Source of the DNA: Udeniomyces pyricola
Taxonomy: Eukaryota; Basidiomycota; Tremellomycetes; Cystofilobasidiales; Mrakiaceae
DNA length: 64,000 nt
Assembly (NCBI GenBank): GCA_039545295.1
Contig: BCIK01000029.1
Location: 189,123-253,122 of the forward strand
Reading direction: 5' to 3'
Shown one piece after another: positions 21,907-34,637 of this stretch. A model generated the notes under the pieces. That model searched no databases, had not been told where the DNA came from, and was given only the letters and a program-made list of their open reading frames with translations. Position numbers and translations under genes: made by a program. The stretch's first letter is position 1; every line of letters starts with the position of its first letter.

Positions 21907-22574
21907 TCACCTCATTCTTCCAACTCCCTTCAAGCTCTCAAACGCACCCCATTCCGCCATCCCCGTGCCACGCATCTGAGCGGCCCATGGAACACGCGCG
22001 ACGACCCTTCGGACGTTCCCGAGGTTGGCCTGCATGGCGTCGAGCGTCGGAGGCGGGTTTGAATCCAAACGGACTCGCTCGAATTCGGGCCGGTAGAACG
22101 AGAGGGAATCGAGTCGGGCTTGAAGCGTCGGAAGAGCTGAGGGACATTGATTGCAATGAGTGAATAGGAAGCAGGTGTTAGTTGAAGAGGATCAGGACTG
22201 GTGTGCTGATGATGGAGGCAGCTAGGATGAGAAATGACGGGCCGGAGGCCGGGAGAGGGGGGGGGGGGGAGAGAGAGCAAGAGGACGGAGTACGTGAGAG
22301 TGGTGAATTGAGAGGGAAGAGAGAGGATCGAGTCTGACCTCGGGTAGATCGAATGAGTTGGCGATACTGGGAGAGAAGTTGTGAGCGATGAGTGAACTAT
22401 GGGGATAGGCAGGTGAGGTTTAGATGGGAGTGAATCTCTCGGTGGTTCAGTGTTGATCTGAAGATGAACCAAGGAAGGAAAAGAGGTGACGTGCTAGGAG
22501 CCTGATCAAGGCGAACATACATGAGCGAGGGTGAGGCCGTCGTTGAGCTTGGAGAGTCTGGAACGAGATGACAT
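21907..22574 (-). CDS. small protein of unknown function (103 aa)
   Basis: I do not recognise this gene. A three-exon model on the minus strand (22574-22521, 22366-22339, 22136-21907) is phase-consistent with GT-AG introns and gives 103 aa from MSSRSRLSKL to the stop after GVGRMR. The third exon has strong C/G third-position bias, matching confident genes around it, and CTAAC-like branch sequence sits before its acceptor. The protein is basic; HYRQLIRST across exon 2 faintly resembles an LYR-type motif of small mitochondrial assembly factors, but the leading Leu is absent and I would not name it so. Intron 2 (202 nt) contains a C13 run on the coding strand. It could also be part of a larger unrecognised gene. 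Confidence 0.5.
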
Positions 22575-22914
22575 GGAAGGTATGAAAGTGCCGAGGGGTG
22601 TACGTTGGGAGGTGTGAACCAAGGCTGTTGGTGGTGGTAACTTGTGGCGTTTGTGATGAGAGTCGATGTCGATGGTCTGTAACACAGTACATATAGATTA
22701 TATCTAATTGATAATACATGCCATCATGATCGGACGAGGCGACAGCTGCAGCTCATACGATTTATACTATTATTTATAACCGATATGATCAATGATGGAT
22801 CGAGTAAGTTATATTACATGATCAGCTCCCGTTTGCCTGCAAGCCGCAAGCTCGACATCTCAACGATCTCAACAGTCGGCCATCGCCTTCCGTACCACCA
22901 TCTAGTTCCTCCCC
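22575..22914. promoter_or_regulatory. divergent promoter region
   Basis: 340 bp between the divergent starts of the small unknown gene and the secreted peptidase. An AT-rich core (about 22690-22790, with TATACTATTATTTATAA at 22763-22779) probably holds both promoters. No coding signal. Confidence 0.4.
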
Positions 22915-25900
22915 ATGCGATCGCTTCTCTCCCACACCTTACTGCCCTTCGCGGTAGGCCTCATCGCCCATGCCTCGGGCGCTACTGCCGAACCCTTTGC
23001 ATACAAGTCTTCAACTTTTTCTCCTCATGACCTCATCGCGCTGCCCCGCGTTTCATCCTCGTTCGCATCTCCCTCGGGCTCGCACCTTCTCACCTCAGTC
23101 TCCGAGGCTGGCAACACTACACTCTACCTCACCAACCTCGATGCCAAGTCGGACAAAGAGGGGTTCAGCCAGGTCGCCATCACGAGCGGCGTCAACAACG
23201 CACTTTGGCTTGGAGAGGGACGGGTCGGGTTCCTAGACGGTCATGACCTCAAGGTCGTGTCAGTGGGCAAGGGGACGCACAATGTATCAAAGGTGTGCCC
23301 ATGATTCGGACTCGCTCTTGTTGAGAGGAGTCACTCATTAGCCATAAGATGCCCAAGATGGCTCCATGTGGCGTGGACCTGACGGAAGGGGAAGGAGCCA
23401 GTGGGGTACATCTGGCCCCCTCGGTCGTGTCCGATATGCGATTTGAGCTGACCCGCTTGTCCTCATCTCTGTCATCCTCATAGCCCACCACAATTCTCAC
23501 CTTCCCCACGGCCGTCTCGGATCTCCGATTCGATCCCCAATCGTCCACGCTCGCTTTCACCGCTTTCGTCTGGCCCGATGGCGATCTGACCTCCGTCAAG
23601 GCGCAGGACGAGGCGTACGCCAACCGAGGCAACCAAGGACAGGTGTACGATTCGCTCTTTGTCCGTCATTGGGATGAGGTGGGTACTTGATCCGAACCAA
23701 CACACCTCGAACAAGAGTTGGATGGATGGTATCATACTGATTGTCTGTTCTTCCTCCCATTGCTTGTACCGTACAGTGGAGAGGACCCAAGTCGAGCCTC
23801 ATCTTCACTGTCAAAATCAAGTCGGGAGCCGCCTTTAACTCACCTAAATTCCTCTCGCCTTTGAATGCGACCGATCTGGCCTCGCCCTCACCCGATGCCT
23901 TGTCGGATTACGACCTTTCCTCCGAGTTTCTCGTCTTCACCGCCAAGGATCCCCACGTGTCACCCGCTTACCATACGCGACGCAACGTCTACCTCGTCGC
24001 GCACTCCCGGTCCTCCTCCGTCCGGACCTTAACGGGTGGCGGTCAGGGCGCAACAAGCAGCCCCAAGATCAGTCCCGACGGTCGATATGTCGCATGGCTT
24101 GAGATGGCTCAGGATGGATACGAAGCAGACCGAAACCAGATTGTTCTCTACGATCTCAAGCATCACAAGAAACGAACGTTGGCCGACGGGTGGGATCGAT
24201 CTCCATCCGCCATCGCTCAGTGGTTCCCCAACTCGTCCGCCTTGCTTCTTACGACCCCTTCTGAGGCTCGCGATCAACTCTTCGTCCTACCCATAGACAA
24301 GCACCACGCCCACCCCACCCCCCTTCCAATCCCTCATTCGTCTTCGCAGCCTCAGATCCTCGCGCCCGACTTTATCGCCTACACTTCGTCGTCTCTCGCC
24401 TCGCCGCCCGAGACGCACGTCTACAATCTGACCTCTTCAGAAATCCAATCTGTCACAACCTTCACGGTTGCCAGTAATGTGTTGAAGAACAAGGCGCTTG
24501 CCGAAGGTGAAGAGTTTTTCTTTGATGGAGCAGAGGGCGTCAAGATTCAAGGCTGGATCGTCAAGCCGCCGGGATTCAAAAAGGGCAAGAAACACGCCTT
24601 GCCTATGGCTTTCCTCATCCATGGTGGACCACAAGGTGCTTGGGAGGATTCGTGGAGCTGGAGGTATGTTGACCCGTCGTGGTTATGGGACCAGAAGGAG
24701 TGTGTCGAGCAGAGCTGTTTCCATTGTGCCCATTTAATTTTCGTATGGACTTTGTCATCTGCCATCTGTTGAAGTGCTTGCTGATGCCAGACCGCTCTCG
24801 AACCAGATGGAACCCCAACATTTTTGCTCAGCAGGGCTATGTGACCGTTGCTATCAATCCGACTGGCTCCACAAGCTTTGTATGTCTTTTGTTTCTTCTG
24901 TTCCTCACATCATGTCTGGCGTGTCGATTCAATCCTTAAATAATATGGCTAACCACTTTCCGCGGATCTTTTGCTGTCCTTGATCTAGGGCCAGAAACTC
25001 ACAGACGATATCCAAAACAACTGGGGCGGACGTCCCTACAAGGATCTGATGGCAGGCCTGGACGCCGCTCTCGACCTTCTCCCCGAAGTTGATCCCGAGC
25101 GATTAGTAGCTTTGGGCGCGTCGTACGGAGGTGAGCATCCGTCCATCTCGCATCACAGTGTTCCCGTCTGAATCAGTTTACCATGAACGCTCATGTTTTT
25201 CCTTGCTGTCTATTACCTTGCCATCTCGGCCATCTTAGGCTTCATGGTGAACTGGATCCAAGGTCACCCCAACCCTTTCAAAGCTCTCGTGTGTCACGAC
25301 GGTATTTTCAACACCATTGATGCCTATTATTCGACGTGAGTAGTATCAGCTTTGAGCTCACCTTGCACGTTTTTGGATATCATGCCCATGCGTCTTCATC
25401 GGGCATCCAGCTGTGTTAGCCGTACCAGATGCTGATCCTCACCTAAATTTGAATTTCTAGTGAGGAGCTCTACTTTGCAGAGCAGTCGTTTGGATTCGCC
25501 CTTCCTTGGCAGGACAAAGCAGCGTACGAGAAGTGGAACCCAGGTTCGTAAACTTTCTTCCCAGACGATCGTTCATCGCCAAGGGAGTCCTCCGTACTGA
25601 TCTATGAAGGTTTCTTCGCTCGATGTCTCAAATGCGGCTCAGCCAATCACGTCGCTGCTTGGTCGACCCCTCAACTTGTCATCCACTCGGGCAAGGACTA
25701 TCGCCTAGGTGAGTAGACACTCGCCTTCCCGGTCATTTACATCCTAATCAGAAGTCTGAGAGTTGACTCTTCTTGGTCTGCTTATTCCTTCCACTTTTCA
25801 CTTTCTCTCTCAGGCGAGCAGCACGGTCTCTCAGCCTTTACTGCCCTGCAGAGGCAATCGATCCCTTCTCGACTCTTGTACTTCCCTAACGAGAATCACT

Positions 25901-26067
25901 GGGTGCTCTCACCTGGGAACTCGCTCAAGTGGCATTACGAAGTGCTCAAGTGGTGCAACGAGTGGGTCGGCGAAGATCGCGATTCGAATCTCGCTACTAC
26001 TAAGGAAGCACTCAACAGTCTCGACGAAGCTGGTCGAGCAGGCATGCCGTTGGTTGTTCAGGCTTGA
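22915..26067 (+). CDS. secreted dipeptidyl-peptidase V (S9 prolyl oligopeptidase family)
   Basis: Nine exons: 22915-23292, 23484-23678, 23777-24663, 24807-24879, 24989-25130, 25239-25335, 25461-25543, 25643-25708, 25814-26067; 724 aa, the normal DPP5 length. It should release N-terminal dipeptides from peptides outside the cell. Residues 1 to about 25 form a signal peptide (hydrophobic [14 protein letters not shown], then a small-residue site ATA). The N-terminal half is a beta-propeller with repeats such as [16 protein letters not shown] and has several N-glycosylation sequons (NTT, NVS, NAT, NSS, NLT). The C-terminal alpha/beta hydrolase part shows [12 protein letters not shown], nucleophile Ser in GASYGG, Asp in SGKDYRL and His in NENHWVL: a complete triad. 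No GPI or ER-retention signal is seen at the C-terminus. Confidence 0.93.
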
Positions 26068-26383
26068 TAGGTATTGCTAGGGCTGGATGAGAGGGTGGAT
26101 GGATACGAAGAGGTTGAGGTGCCCTTTGGAATGAAATGCGCATGTTCGTTTGCAGTCATTGGAGTCGAAATGGGATTGAGAGATCTGGATGAAAACGAAG
26201 ACGAGATCTGGAAACGAGAGACGACGTCACCGCGTCGCCGATCACCGACGCGTCCGACTGTCAACTGTCGCGCATCACCGCGTTTCGCTAGCTTTGCTCG
26301 CGACGCGCAAATCCCTATAACCCACTGTTCACATCCACCCCGCGCGCCTTGACGCTCATCAGGACCGCAATATCGACTGAACC
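26068..26383. other. short intergenic: peptidase 3' end and MSH3 promoter
   Basis: 316 bp between tandem plus-strand genes. CG-rich motifs including three ACGCGT/CGCGTC-like elements (26230-26290) resemble MluI cell-cycle boxes known upstream of fungal DNA-repair and replication genes; this is a suggestion only. Confidence 0.35.
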
Positions 26384-29300
26384 ATGGCACCCAAACTCGT
26401 ACCTCCTGCCAACCAGCCTTCAGTCTCCTCATTCTTCAAACGCAAGGCCCCGTCCGAGTCTCCAACCCAACCGATCGCCAGCTCGTCAACCTCCTCGGCC
26501 ACCTATCGTCCACTCAATGCGTCCACGATTGCGACGAGCCCGCCAACCACCAAGAGGCCGAAAATCGAATTCGAAACGCTTTCTGATGAAGACGAGTATG
26601 GGAAAGCGATTGTTCTCGATTGGACCCCGTCGCCTCCAGCCAAAAGCCAGGCCGGGTCATCATCCTCAGTATCGGCCACGTTGCCGACGACTCGAACCCA
26701 GGCGCGACCATGGCCAACATCTCCTCATCCCACGGCATCTTCCTCAGTACCTCTGGTCTTGCCATCCTCGAAAAGGATCTCGTCGACCCTCCCTCTTGCG
26801 CAAGCCCGTTTGCAGAGGTGGACTCACGTCTCTGAAGAAGATGGCGCTGCGCCTGAAGATCCCTCCGATTTGACCTCGTCCGTGCGATCATCACTTCCCC
26901 CTTTGCCTCCTCTATCTCCCCGATCCGAACAAAGGCGTCAAAAATTCCGTGAGATGCACACTCGATCTACCATCGGCCGACGTCATTCGCTCACATTGGA
27001 AGAAGCCGAGGCGTCCACTGCTGGTTGCGATGGGGCAGACTCAGATCGGGACGAGCCGGACGAGGGTGACGCCGAGGATGACGAGGAAATCGAAATAGTA
27101 GGAACGAAGATGAAGGGACTCAAGGAGAAGCTAACCAAGGCTGGATCTGTATCTAAAGGGAAAGGCAAGGCTAAGGAGGAGATTGGCCCGTCCGGCCAAA
27201 CTTATACACCCCTCGAGAAGCAGGTGCTTCAGCTCAAAGCCGAAAATCCAGGCGTGCTCCTCATCTTTGAGGTTGGCTACAAATGCAAGTTCTTTGGAGA
27301 AGACGCCAAGGTACGTTGAGGTCTCTTTCATGAGGGTTTTTTCCCTTGGATCGAGTTTTTTTTTTTCCCCGATCGTTTGCAACTAAATCGAACGGTATCC
27401 TTCATTGAACGCATTGTGGTAGATTGCGGCCAAGCACCTCAACATCGTCGCCTTTCCCTCGCGTAATTTCATGACCGCGTCCATCCCTGTCCATCGACTC
27501 AGCATTCACATCAAGAGCTTGATCCATGCGTCGTACAAAGTCGGAGTCGTCTCCCAAACCGAGACCGCAGCCCTCAAGAAAGTCGGCGCGAATAAGTCAG
27601 CCCCGTTTACAAGGAAACTCACGTAAGTACCTGACCCGTCATCCTAATCCTCTCAAAGTATGAGTGACACTCTTTGACTTGTAGCTGTGCGCATCGGCTT
27701 TGGTAGAGCCCTCTATACGAGCACGACCTGGGTCGATGAACTCTCCAGTTTTGATTCGAGCGACTTAGGATTGGGGAACGCCGTACCACCGAGCGGAGCC
27801 ATGGTGGTCATTGTCGAAGCTGGGGCGCTCAAGGGAAAAAACAAGAACAAAAACAAGCAGCAGACCTCTATGTCGGTCGATGGAACCGAGGAGGCAGATG
27901 CAGAACAAGGAGGGCCTATGAGGATTGCTATCATCTCGGTGGTGCCTTCGACGGGAGATCTGATCTGGGATGAGTTTGTTGGTAGGTTACCGGCCAAACT
28001 GGATGGGGATTGATACTTCACTCAAGCGTCGAAGCTAAAAGAACGTGACCTGATTGTTCTTCATTTCGAAGACTCGTCGTTTCGGACAGAGCTCGAGGTC
28101 AGTGTAATGTTCGGATTGCGACGCACTGTATCTGTCGGCCACTTGCGCTCAACCCATCGACTTGATCGTCTTTTCTTTTTCCTCGGTAGACTCGAATGAC
28201 TCACATTCAGCCCCAGGAACTCCTCTTGCCCATCTCGAAGATGTCATCTGCGACGGAGAAGATGTTGGCCAACTTTACAATCCAATCGTGCGAGCATCAA
28301 CACTATGTCTTGATGGATGATGTGACAGGTGTGTGTGTGTCATGAACTAAGTACCAGGACCTTCTTGTTGCTCTTCGGACGGAATATTAGATCGACGAAC
28401 TCGAACGCTCGAGCGCGAGTGGAGAGAATCAGAGATGATCTTGATTATGCCGAGGCGTCCAGCCGAGTGGCCAGCTTTTATGCTAAGAAACAAGGCGATC
28501 AGGGTGGTATGTTTGTTCACAACGTTCACTCTCTGCCTCTTCCTCCTCCTTATCTCTCTTTGCTCCAAGTGGAGCGTCTATCGCCAATTCTTACTGACTG
28601 TTCGTTATGTTATCCTAGCCAACGTCGCGGCTACTGTGACCGATCTACCGAAGCATGTCATTATTGCACTGGCGTATGCCATTCGCTACCTCGAGGGTCA
28701 GTTGTCGTCGTTCATCGTATGAGTCTGAAGCAATCCCATCTTTCATTTCCGCTTCTGATCTTTTCTTTCTCTTTTTTTTTGTTGCGATATACTTTTTTTT
28801 TTTTTTTTTTTTTTTCAGAATTCAAGCTTGATTCGACTCTTCTCCGTCCACTGACGACTCTCGGCCGGTTCACATCTGCATCTTCCCATATGCTCCTCTC
28901 TGCCAACACGCTTCGCAACCTCGAAGTCTACCGCAACTCGGACGATGGTGGACAGAAAGGCTCGCTCCTCTGGCTTCTCGATCACACGACGACCACGATG
29001 GGTAAACGAATGCTGAGAGAGTGGGTCGGTAGACCACTAATCGTCAAGGCCAAATTGGAGGAACGGGTCGGTGCTGTCCAGGAGTTGGTCGAAGATGGCA
29101 AGGGGAGAGTTGTGGGTTTGAAGGCGTTGATGAAGGGAATGCCTGACCTTATGAGGGGTCTCGTCAGAATTCAGTCTAGCCGGGTACGTTTCCCCCACGA
29201 GAGAGAAGAGAGAGACGAGAGGAAGTGTCGCCCTGTACATCTATTTTTGCTGATAAAATCCCTCTCCCTCTGACGGATCTTATCTTGATGGTTTTTGCTT

Positions 29301-32113
29301 CTCCTTTTTTCTTTCCTTTCTCTTTCGACTGACAGTGTACTCCTTCTGAACTATTAACGGTTCTCCTAGCGTTCAAACGCATTAGCGTCTTCCTCAAGAC
29401 GAACTCTCCTGCCTACGATAGTACCCTCCTGAGGTCTATCGTCTCCTCCTTTCCGACCATTGCCAAACCGCTCGAGATCCTGCTCGAAGCCATTGACCAA
29501 ACCCAGGTAAAGTATCCGATCGTTCGTTTACGTGTAAAAAATTGATTCAGGGCTGATGTAGAACCGTTCTAATCCAGGCACGTGACAACCAAAAAGCTGA
29601 TCTCTGGCAAGACATCGAAAAGTATCCCGCTATCGAAGAAGCAAAGAGCGTGAGTGTCTCTCTCTTAGCATCAAAGAAGCGCCGGAAGTCGAAAGTTGAT
29701 ATATAAAAAAAAACGAACTTGTGCATACGGTCTCGTCCGTCTTGGCTCGACTGGTCTTTCCAGGGTATCGCTTTGATGGATTACGAGCTCCAACAGGAAC
29801 TCGCTCGAATCAGAACCATTTTGAAGCGTTCAAAGGCGACATTCATCACTGTTGCGGGGGTGGAGAATTTGATTGAGGTCTCGACATCCGATGCAAAAAA
29901 GGTGAGGACAGTGTGCTTTTCGCGGGAGGCTTGTGTAAATCGGTTCTAAAACCCCCTTACGACTGTTTCTTTTCTTTGTTGAAACTCGTTCCTGGTTTCT
30001 GAAGGTTCCTGCATCGTGGGTGAAGATATCGACGACTAAGAAGGTGTAAGGCGTTTTTCCTTGATTTAATGTAGTGTATACACGAACTCGCTCAGCTAAC
30101 GATTTCGTCTCTCCCTCGTCAGTGTTCGATTCCATACGCCAGAAGTCCTCCGCATGTACGCAGGAAAAAAAAGTCTGTCGTTACTTGTGTTGGCGGAACC
30201 AAATTCAGTCTCGTTGACTTCATTCATCCTCATGCATTTTTGACAAAGCTCGCAAGAAAAAGAACAATACCTCGAGATCCTCGCTGCCGAAGCCGACGAT
30301 GCGTTCAAGGCGTTCCTTGCGGAAGTCAACGAGAGTCACGATCTTTTCCGAACAGTCGCCAGCAACGTAGCCGCTCTAGGTTAGCTTCCACTTGTTATAC
30401 GCATCACATCAAGGAGTATGCTTTATGATCAGGGCAGGAACTGATGCTTTGTGTTCTGCCTGGCCTAGACTGTTTGCTATCTTTGGCTTTGACGGCCACT
30501 CAGCCTGGATTCACGCGACCTACGTTCACGGATGAACATCAGCTTTCCATCGAGGGTGGTACGTCTAAGGCGTTTTCTCAGTCTCTACTTGATGGCATTG
30601 ATGGCTGATGGATGCGAATCCTGTTCAGGCTTTCACCCCATGGTCGCAGCCTTACGTGACGAACCTTACATCCCAAACGGCTTGGTCATGAGTGCCTCAA
30701 ATGGACGCACCAAGATCATCACGGGTCCCAATATGGGTGGCAAATCGTCTGTCGTTCGACTCGCCGCACTCACCGTCTTACTGGGACAAATCGGGTCGTA
30801 CGTTCCGGCGACATCGGTCTCACTCGGACTTCATGATGCGATCTTGACGCGGATGGGAGCGAACGATGATATCGTTGGCGGCAAGTCGACTTTTTTTGTA
30901 AGCCGGCCACTTTTTTTTTCCAAGAAAACAAACAAAAACTCGTTAGGTTGAAGGTGAACGAACCGGTTGTCGGCATCTCTCTTCATCATTCATAGGTGGA
31001 AGTCTCCGAAACGGCCAACATCATGTGAGTCCCAGAATCTTTCATGGGCACTTTGATGGGGCCTTGAGAAAGCTTCTTGAGGTCTGTCCTGACCAGATGA
31101 TTTGACGCGGTAATTTTAATTGTGAAGGCGGTTGGCTACGTCGCGATCGTTGGTGGTCTTGGATGAGTTGGGTAGGGGAACCAGCTCGAATGATGTGAGT
31201 CCCCTCGTCTGATCGGTGACCTGTTGGAGTATATCTCGCTTGGGCGTCTTTTTTCTTTCGAGCTGATACGAATCGCCTTTTTTTTTCTTTCGCCTTCATT
31301 TCTCTATGCTTTCCTCGTCCATTCAAACTCTTGCAGGGTGTTGCGATAGCGGAAGCCGTCCTTCATCACCTCGTCACCGAAATCCACTGCAATACACTCT
31401 TCATCACCCACTACCCATCCATCGCCATCTCACTCTCTCGATCCGTACGTCACTCTCTTTCCGCATCGTAACTTACTTCTCTCTCCTCTCTTCCAAACTC
31501 TGATGATCGGTTTCTCGGCATGATCTCGCTTGCTTATACCAGCTCAATGACGTCTCGAACTGGCACATGGGCTATCGCTCCCGTCCTCGAGCCGATGGGG
31601 AATCCTCTGAGATTACGTTCCTGTATAGGTTGGCCCCGGGTCTGGCCCGGGCGAGCTTTGGGATCGAATGCGCGAGGTTGGCGGGCGTACCGGATGAAAT
31701 CCTCAAGGTCGCAGCGGGTCAATCGAAAGTCATGGCGGAGATTGCAGAGGCCAGAACTCAAGTCGTACAGTACGTCGTTGATTCTCGTCGAAGCTTTTCG
31801 GTGGTCTCTTTCTTTTATTCGCGCCGTGAATAATGGAATGCCCTTTGGACAAGCGGATCAGGACTGATTGACTCAATGCCTTTTTTTTTTGCCATCTGGT
31901 TCTTCGTCCTTTTATTTTTTTCCTTTTCTTGGGATGGCTTTTAGAACGAGGCAGATGAGGTCGCTTTTCAAAACGGCATTCGTCGGTACGGCTAGTCATC
32001 CCCGTGATCTGCAGCCGGATGATTCAGCAGGGACCACCATCACCCATCATCATCTTAGTAGTTTGCAGTCGATTGGGTTACAAGCGGCTGAAGCACTTCG
32101 ACTCTCGCTGTGA
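26384..32113 (+). CDS. MSH3: DNA mismatch repair protein Msh3 (MutS-beta subunit)
   Basis: Twenty-one exons: 26384-27310, 27423-27622, 27707-27981, 28072-28097, 28190-28332, 28391-28503, 28619-28696, 28819-29183, 29336-29506, 29578-29649, 29764-29901, 30005-30045, 30123-30172, 30257-30379, 30469-30558, 30629-30897, 30996-31024, 31128-31194, 31337-31444, 31543-31769, 31945-32113; 1226 aa. With Msh2 it recognises insertion/deletion loops. A PCNA-binding PIP box (QPSVSSFF, residues 11-18) opens a long disordered acidic tail. The mismatch-binding domain starts near residue 270 with [12 protein letters not shown] and [10 protein letters not shown], the latter diagnostic of Msh3 rather than Msh6. 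The ATPase domain carries Walker [10 protein letters not shown] (about 970), DDIVGGKST, Walker [15 protein letters not shown] and THYPS. The exon 5/6 and 13/14 junctions are the least certain because alternative GT or AG positions lie nearby. Confidence 0.95.
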
Positions 32114-32503
32114 CATCTCGGTTGTGGGGGTACCTAACGAATCGGCCGGGCAGGTTTGGAAACAATTGTTTTCGATCCGTAATCTAGTGGGGATAGTATC
32201 GAGTACGCTGATCTAGTACACCTCTATATATGTACTGTTGGATGTTTGGTTTCGAGTATATCTCAATCGGATGAGTGAAAGTTTCCTTTTACATACATAA
32301 CTGCACATACAAAATCAAGACGCGTGGCTCAAAGGATGAGTTACGTTACGTACATAGGACATCTCCGGTCTCCGCTAATTCATCGATCATCGACACCCTG
32401 CGACCGCGCAATCGACCCCTGCGCTTGCAGCTAGCCATCAACGTTCATCCTTTCCCTGATTGGCATCACCCTTCATCCGAACCGACTTCCACCCGTCTCA
32501 CTC
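32114..32503. other. intergenic: MSH3 3' end and NSRP1-like promoter
   Basis: 390 bp between tandem plus-strand genes; AT-rich after the MSH3 stop (CTATATATGT near 32222) and CA/CT-rich before the next ATG. No further feature is seen. Confidence 0.4.
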
Positions 32504-34408
32504 ATGTCCTCTCATACGCCCACTGATGTTCCACCAGCGAAACCCAAGCTGTCCTTTTCCCTCGGCAAGAAACCTGGCGGTCCGCCTAAACCCGGCACGG
32601 GCTTCGCCTCTTCCTCCACTACCCCCACCACCTCATCTTCTGCTTCGACGACCAAGCCCAAACCAGCCCTCGCTTTCCACAACGACGACGACGACGATGA
32701 TAACAACGTGATATTACCTCCATCGGTTTCGTCGACAAAACCCGAACGATCCTGGGGGAAACCCAAGATCAATCCCAAGAGCCTCGTCCATCAAGCTGTC
32801 GCGCCGTCGCGCGCGCAAAAAGCGAAGCAGACGGAAGCGCTCCAAGTCGACGCGACGGCGTTTGAGTACGATGAAGTGTGGGATGGGATGAAGGAAGCGG
32901 AGAGATTGGTTCGGCACCGGAAGGAAGATGGAGAAGCTAACAGACAGGTACGTTGGAAGCAGAACAAGAAGAGGGAGAGGAACGGGAGGGGGAGGTTGAT
33001 TTCGAATGAAGTGCTCAAGTTCGGATCATATCGCGTCTTGGTCGTCGCATTTTCTTCAGAATGCTAGACGAAACCCATGCTTACCTCGTATTCTCTTCCG
33101 CTCCTCCCCCCCCCCCTTTCTTTTGTCGTGCGTTTCGCGCTGCTCTAGCCAAAGTACATGGCTCAAGCGTTAGCGTCAGCTGCGACGCGTAAGCTCGACC
33201 GCTTGCGAGCCGAAGAAAAGATGCTCGAACGCGAACGGGAAGCCGAGGGCGACGAGTTTGCCGGGAGCGAAAAATTCGTTACTCAGGCGTACAAGGATCA
33301 GATGGAAGAGGTCCGAAAAGCAGAGGAAGAGGAGAAAATCCGAGAAGGTCCGTCGAACAGGTTTCAATCCTTTTTGGGGTTTTCTTTTTTCGCACAATGT
33401 GTTGTGGGCGTTGCGTTTTGGGAAGGTTGAGTTTGGTTCTTTGGATGCGAGAGAAATGATCAGAAAAGGCTTTTCAAAAGCAAGAACATGGATGCCGATG
33501 TGTTGAGAAGGGAGGAGTCTGTTTATACGTCGTAAGAACGCATTGACTTAAACCCAACCTGTTTCATTTGCGTTTTTTTGTTTCGCGCTCCAGCCAAGAT
33601 GAAAGCATCTGGCGCCAGTGGTCTCTCGACGTTTTACAAGTCGTACTTGGACCGAGACGCTCTCAGTCATCAAGCTGCGGTGACAGCGACGTCTTCGACC
33701 CCTGCTGCTCCCACTTCTACTACTATTCATCCTCCCCCACCGGCTCAAGGCTTCCCAGGTGATACTGGGGCGACTGCACAAAATCTCACCATCACTCGTC
33801 CACCTCCGTCTTCGATACCTTCTTCTTCTTCTTCGTCTTCCGGACCGAAACGGATCCAAGGCCCTGCGATGCCTCCACCCTCTAATTTAGATTTGGCTAC
33901 CCCTCTCACTTCTTCATCCACTTCTTCTTCTTCCATCGTTCCGACCGTGGAATCGACGGCCCTCCTCTCAGCCCGAGAGAAAGGTCTCAACGTCGCTTTG
34001 AACGACTCGGGAGAAGTCATTGACCAACTCGATCTCCTCGCTCCCGGACTCAACATCATCCCCGCTCGACCGGCTCCTAAACCCATCGGTAGTGGGTCCA
34101 CCTCGAACGCTTCCGCCGGAGGACTTCAGTCCCAAGGGTATGTGTCGAGAAGGGTTGGGGAAGCAGCGTCGACGAGGGAAGTCAGGGCGAGACAAGAGAA
34201 GTTGTTGAGAGAGCAGATGGCGTTGGAAGAAGTGAGGCAGAGGGAAGATAGGGAGAGGAGGGAGAAGGAACGGATGGGTGAGGTTAAAGAGAGGAGGAAT
34301 GATGAAGTGGCGGTCATGGGAGCGAGAGAGAGGGCGTTGGAAAGGAAGAGGAAGCGGGAGGAAGAGGCGGAAGAAAAGAGAAGAAAGGGGATAGTTGATG
34401 AAGAGTGA
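32504..34408 (+). CDS. NSRP1: nuclear speckle splicing regulatory protein 1-like (DUF2040)
   Basis: Three exons: 32504-32947, 33149-33347, 33594-34408; 485 aa. NSRP1-type proteins are nuclear factors linked to spliceosome activity and alternative splicing. After a disordered Ser/Pro start with a poly-Asp run, the conserved block reads AFEYDEVWDGMKEAE, PKYMAQAL, then RLRAEEKMLEREREAEGDEF, EKFVTQAYKDQ and, after intron 2, SGLSTFYKSYLDRD. This is the order of the NSRP1 N-terminal domain. The C-terminal third is a highly charged Arg/Glu coiled coil. Intron 2 is long (246 nt) and contains an open stretch near 33460-33530 that I could not fit in phase. Intron 1 holds a C11 run (33106-33116). The assignment rests on the conserved block. 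Confidence 0.82.
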
Positions 34409-34637
34409 TATGAATGAAGGGATGGAAAGATTCCTCAGCCGCACGTCAACCAATGCATGCTTCAAGATGGGGCTCATTAAGTCCGTCGCTGTCAATCAAA
34501 CGTGAATGTCAGATCAACCCAATTTCCACACAGGAAACAATCCACCCTCGTTCGTTCAAACCTAGTCACCATCATATACAATCGGACCTTTTATCATTAT
34601 TATTGAAAACCAGATCAGAGTCCATCTGTCCTCTCCC

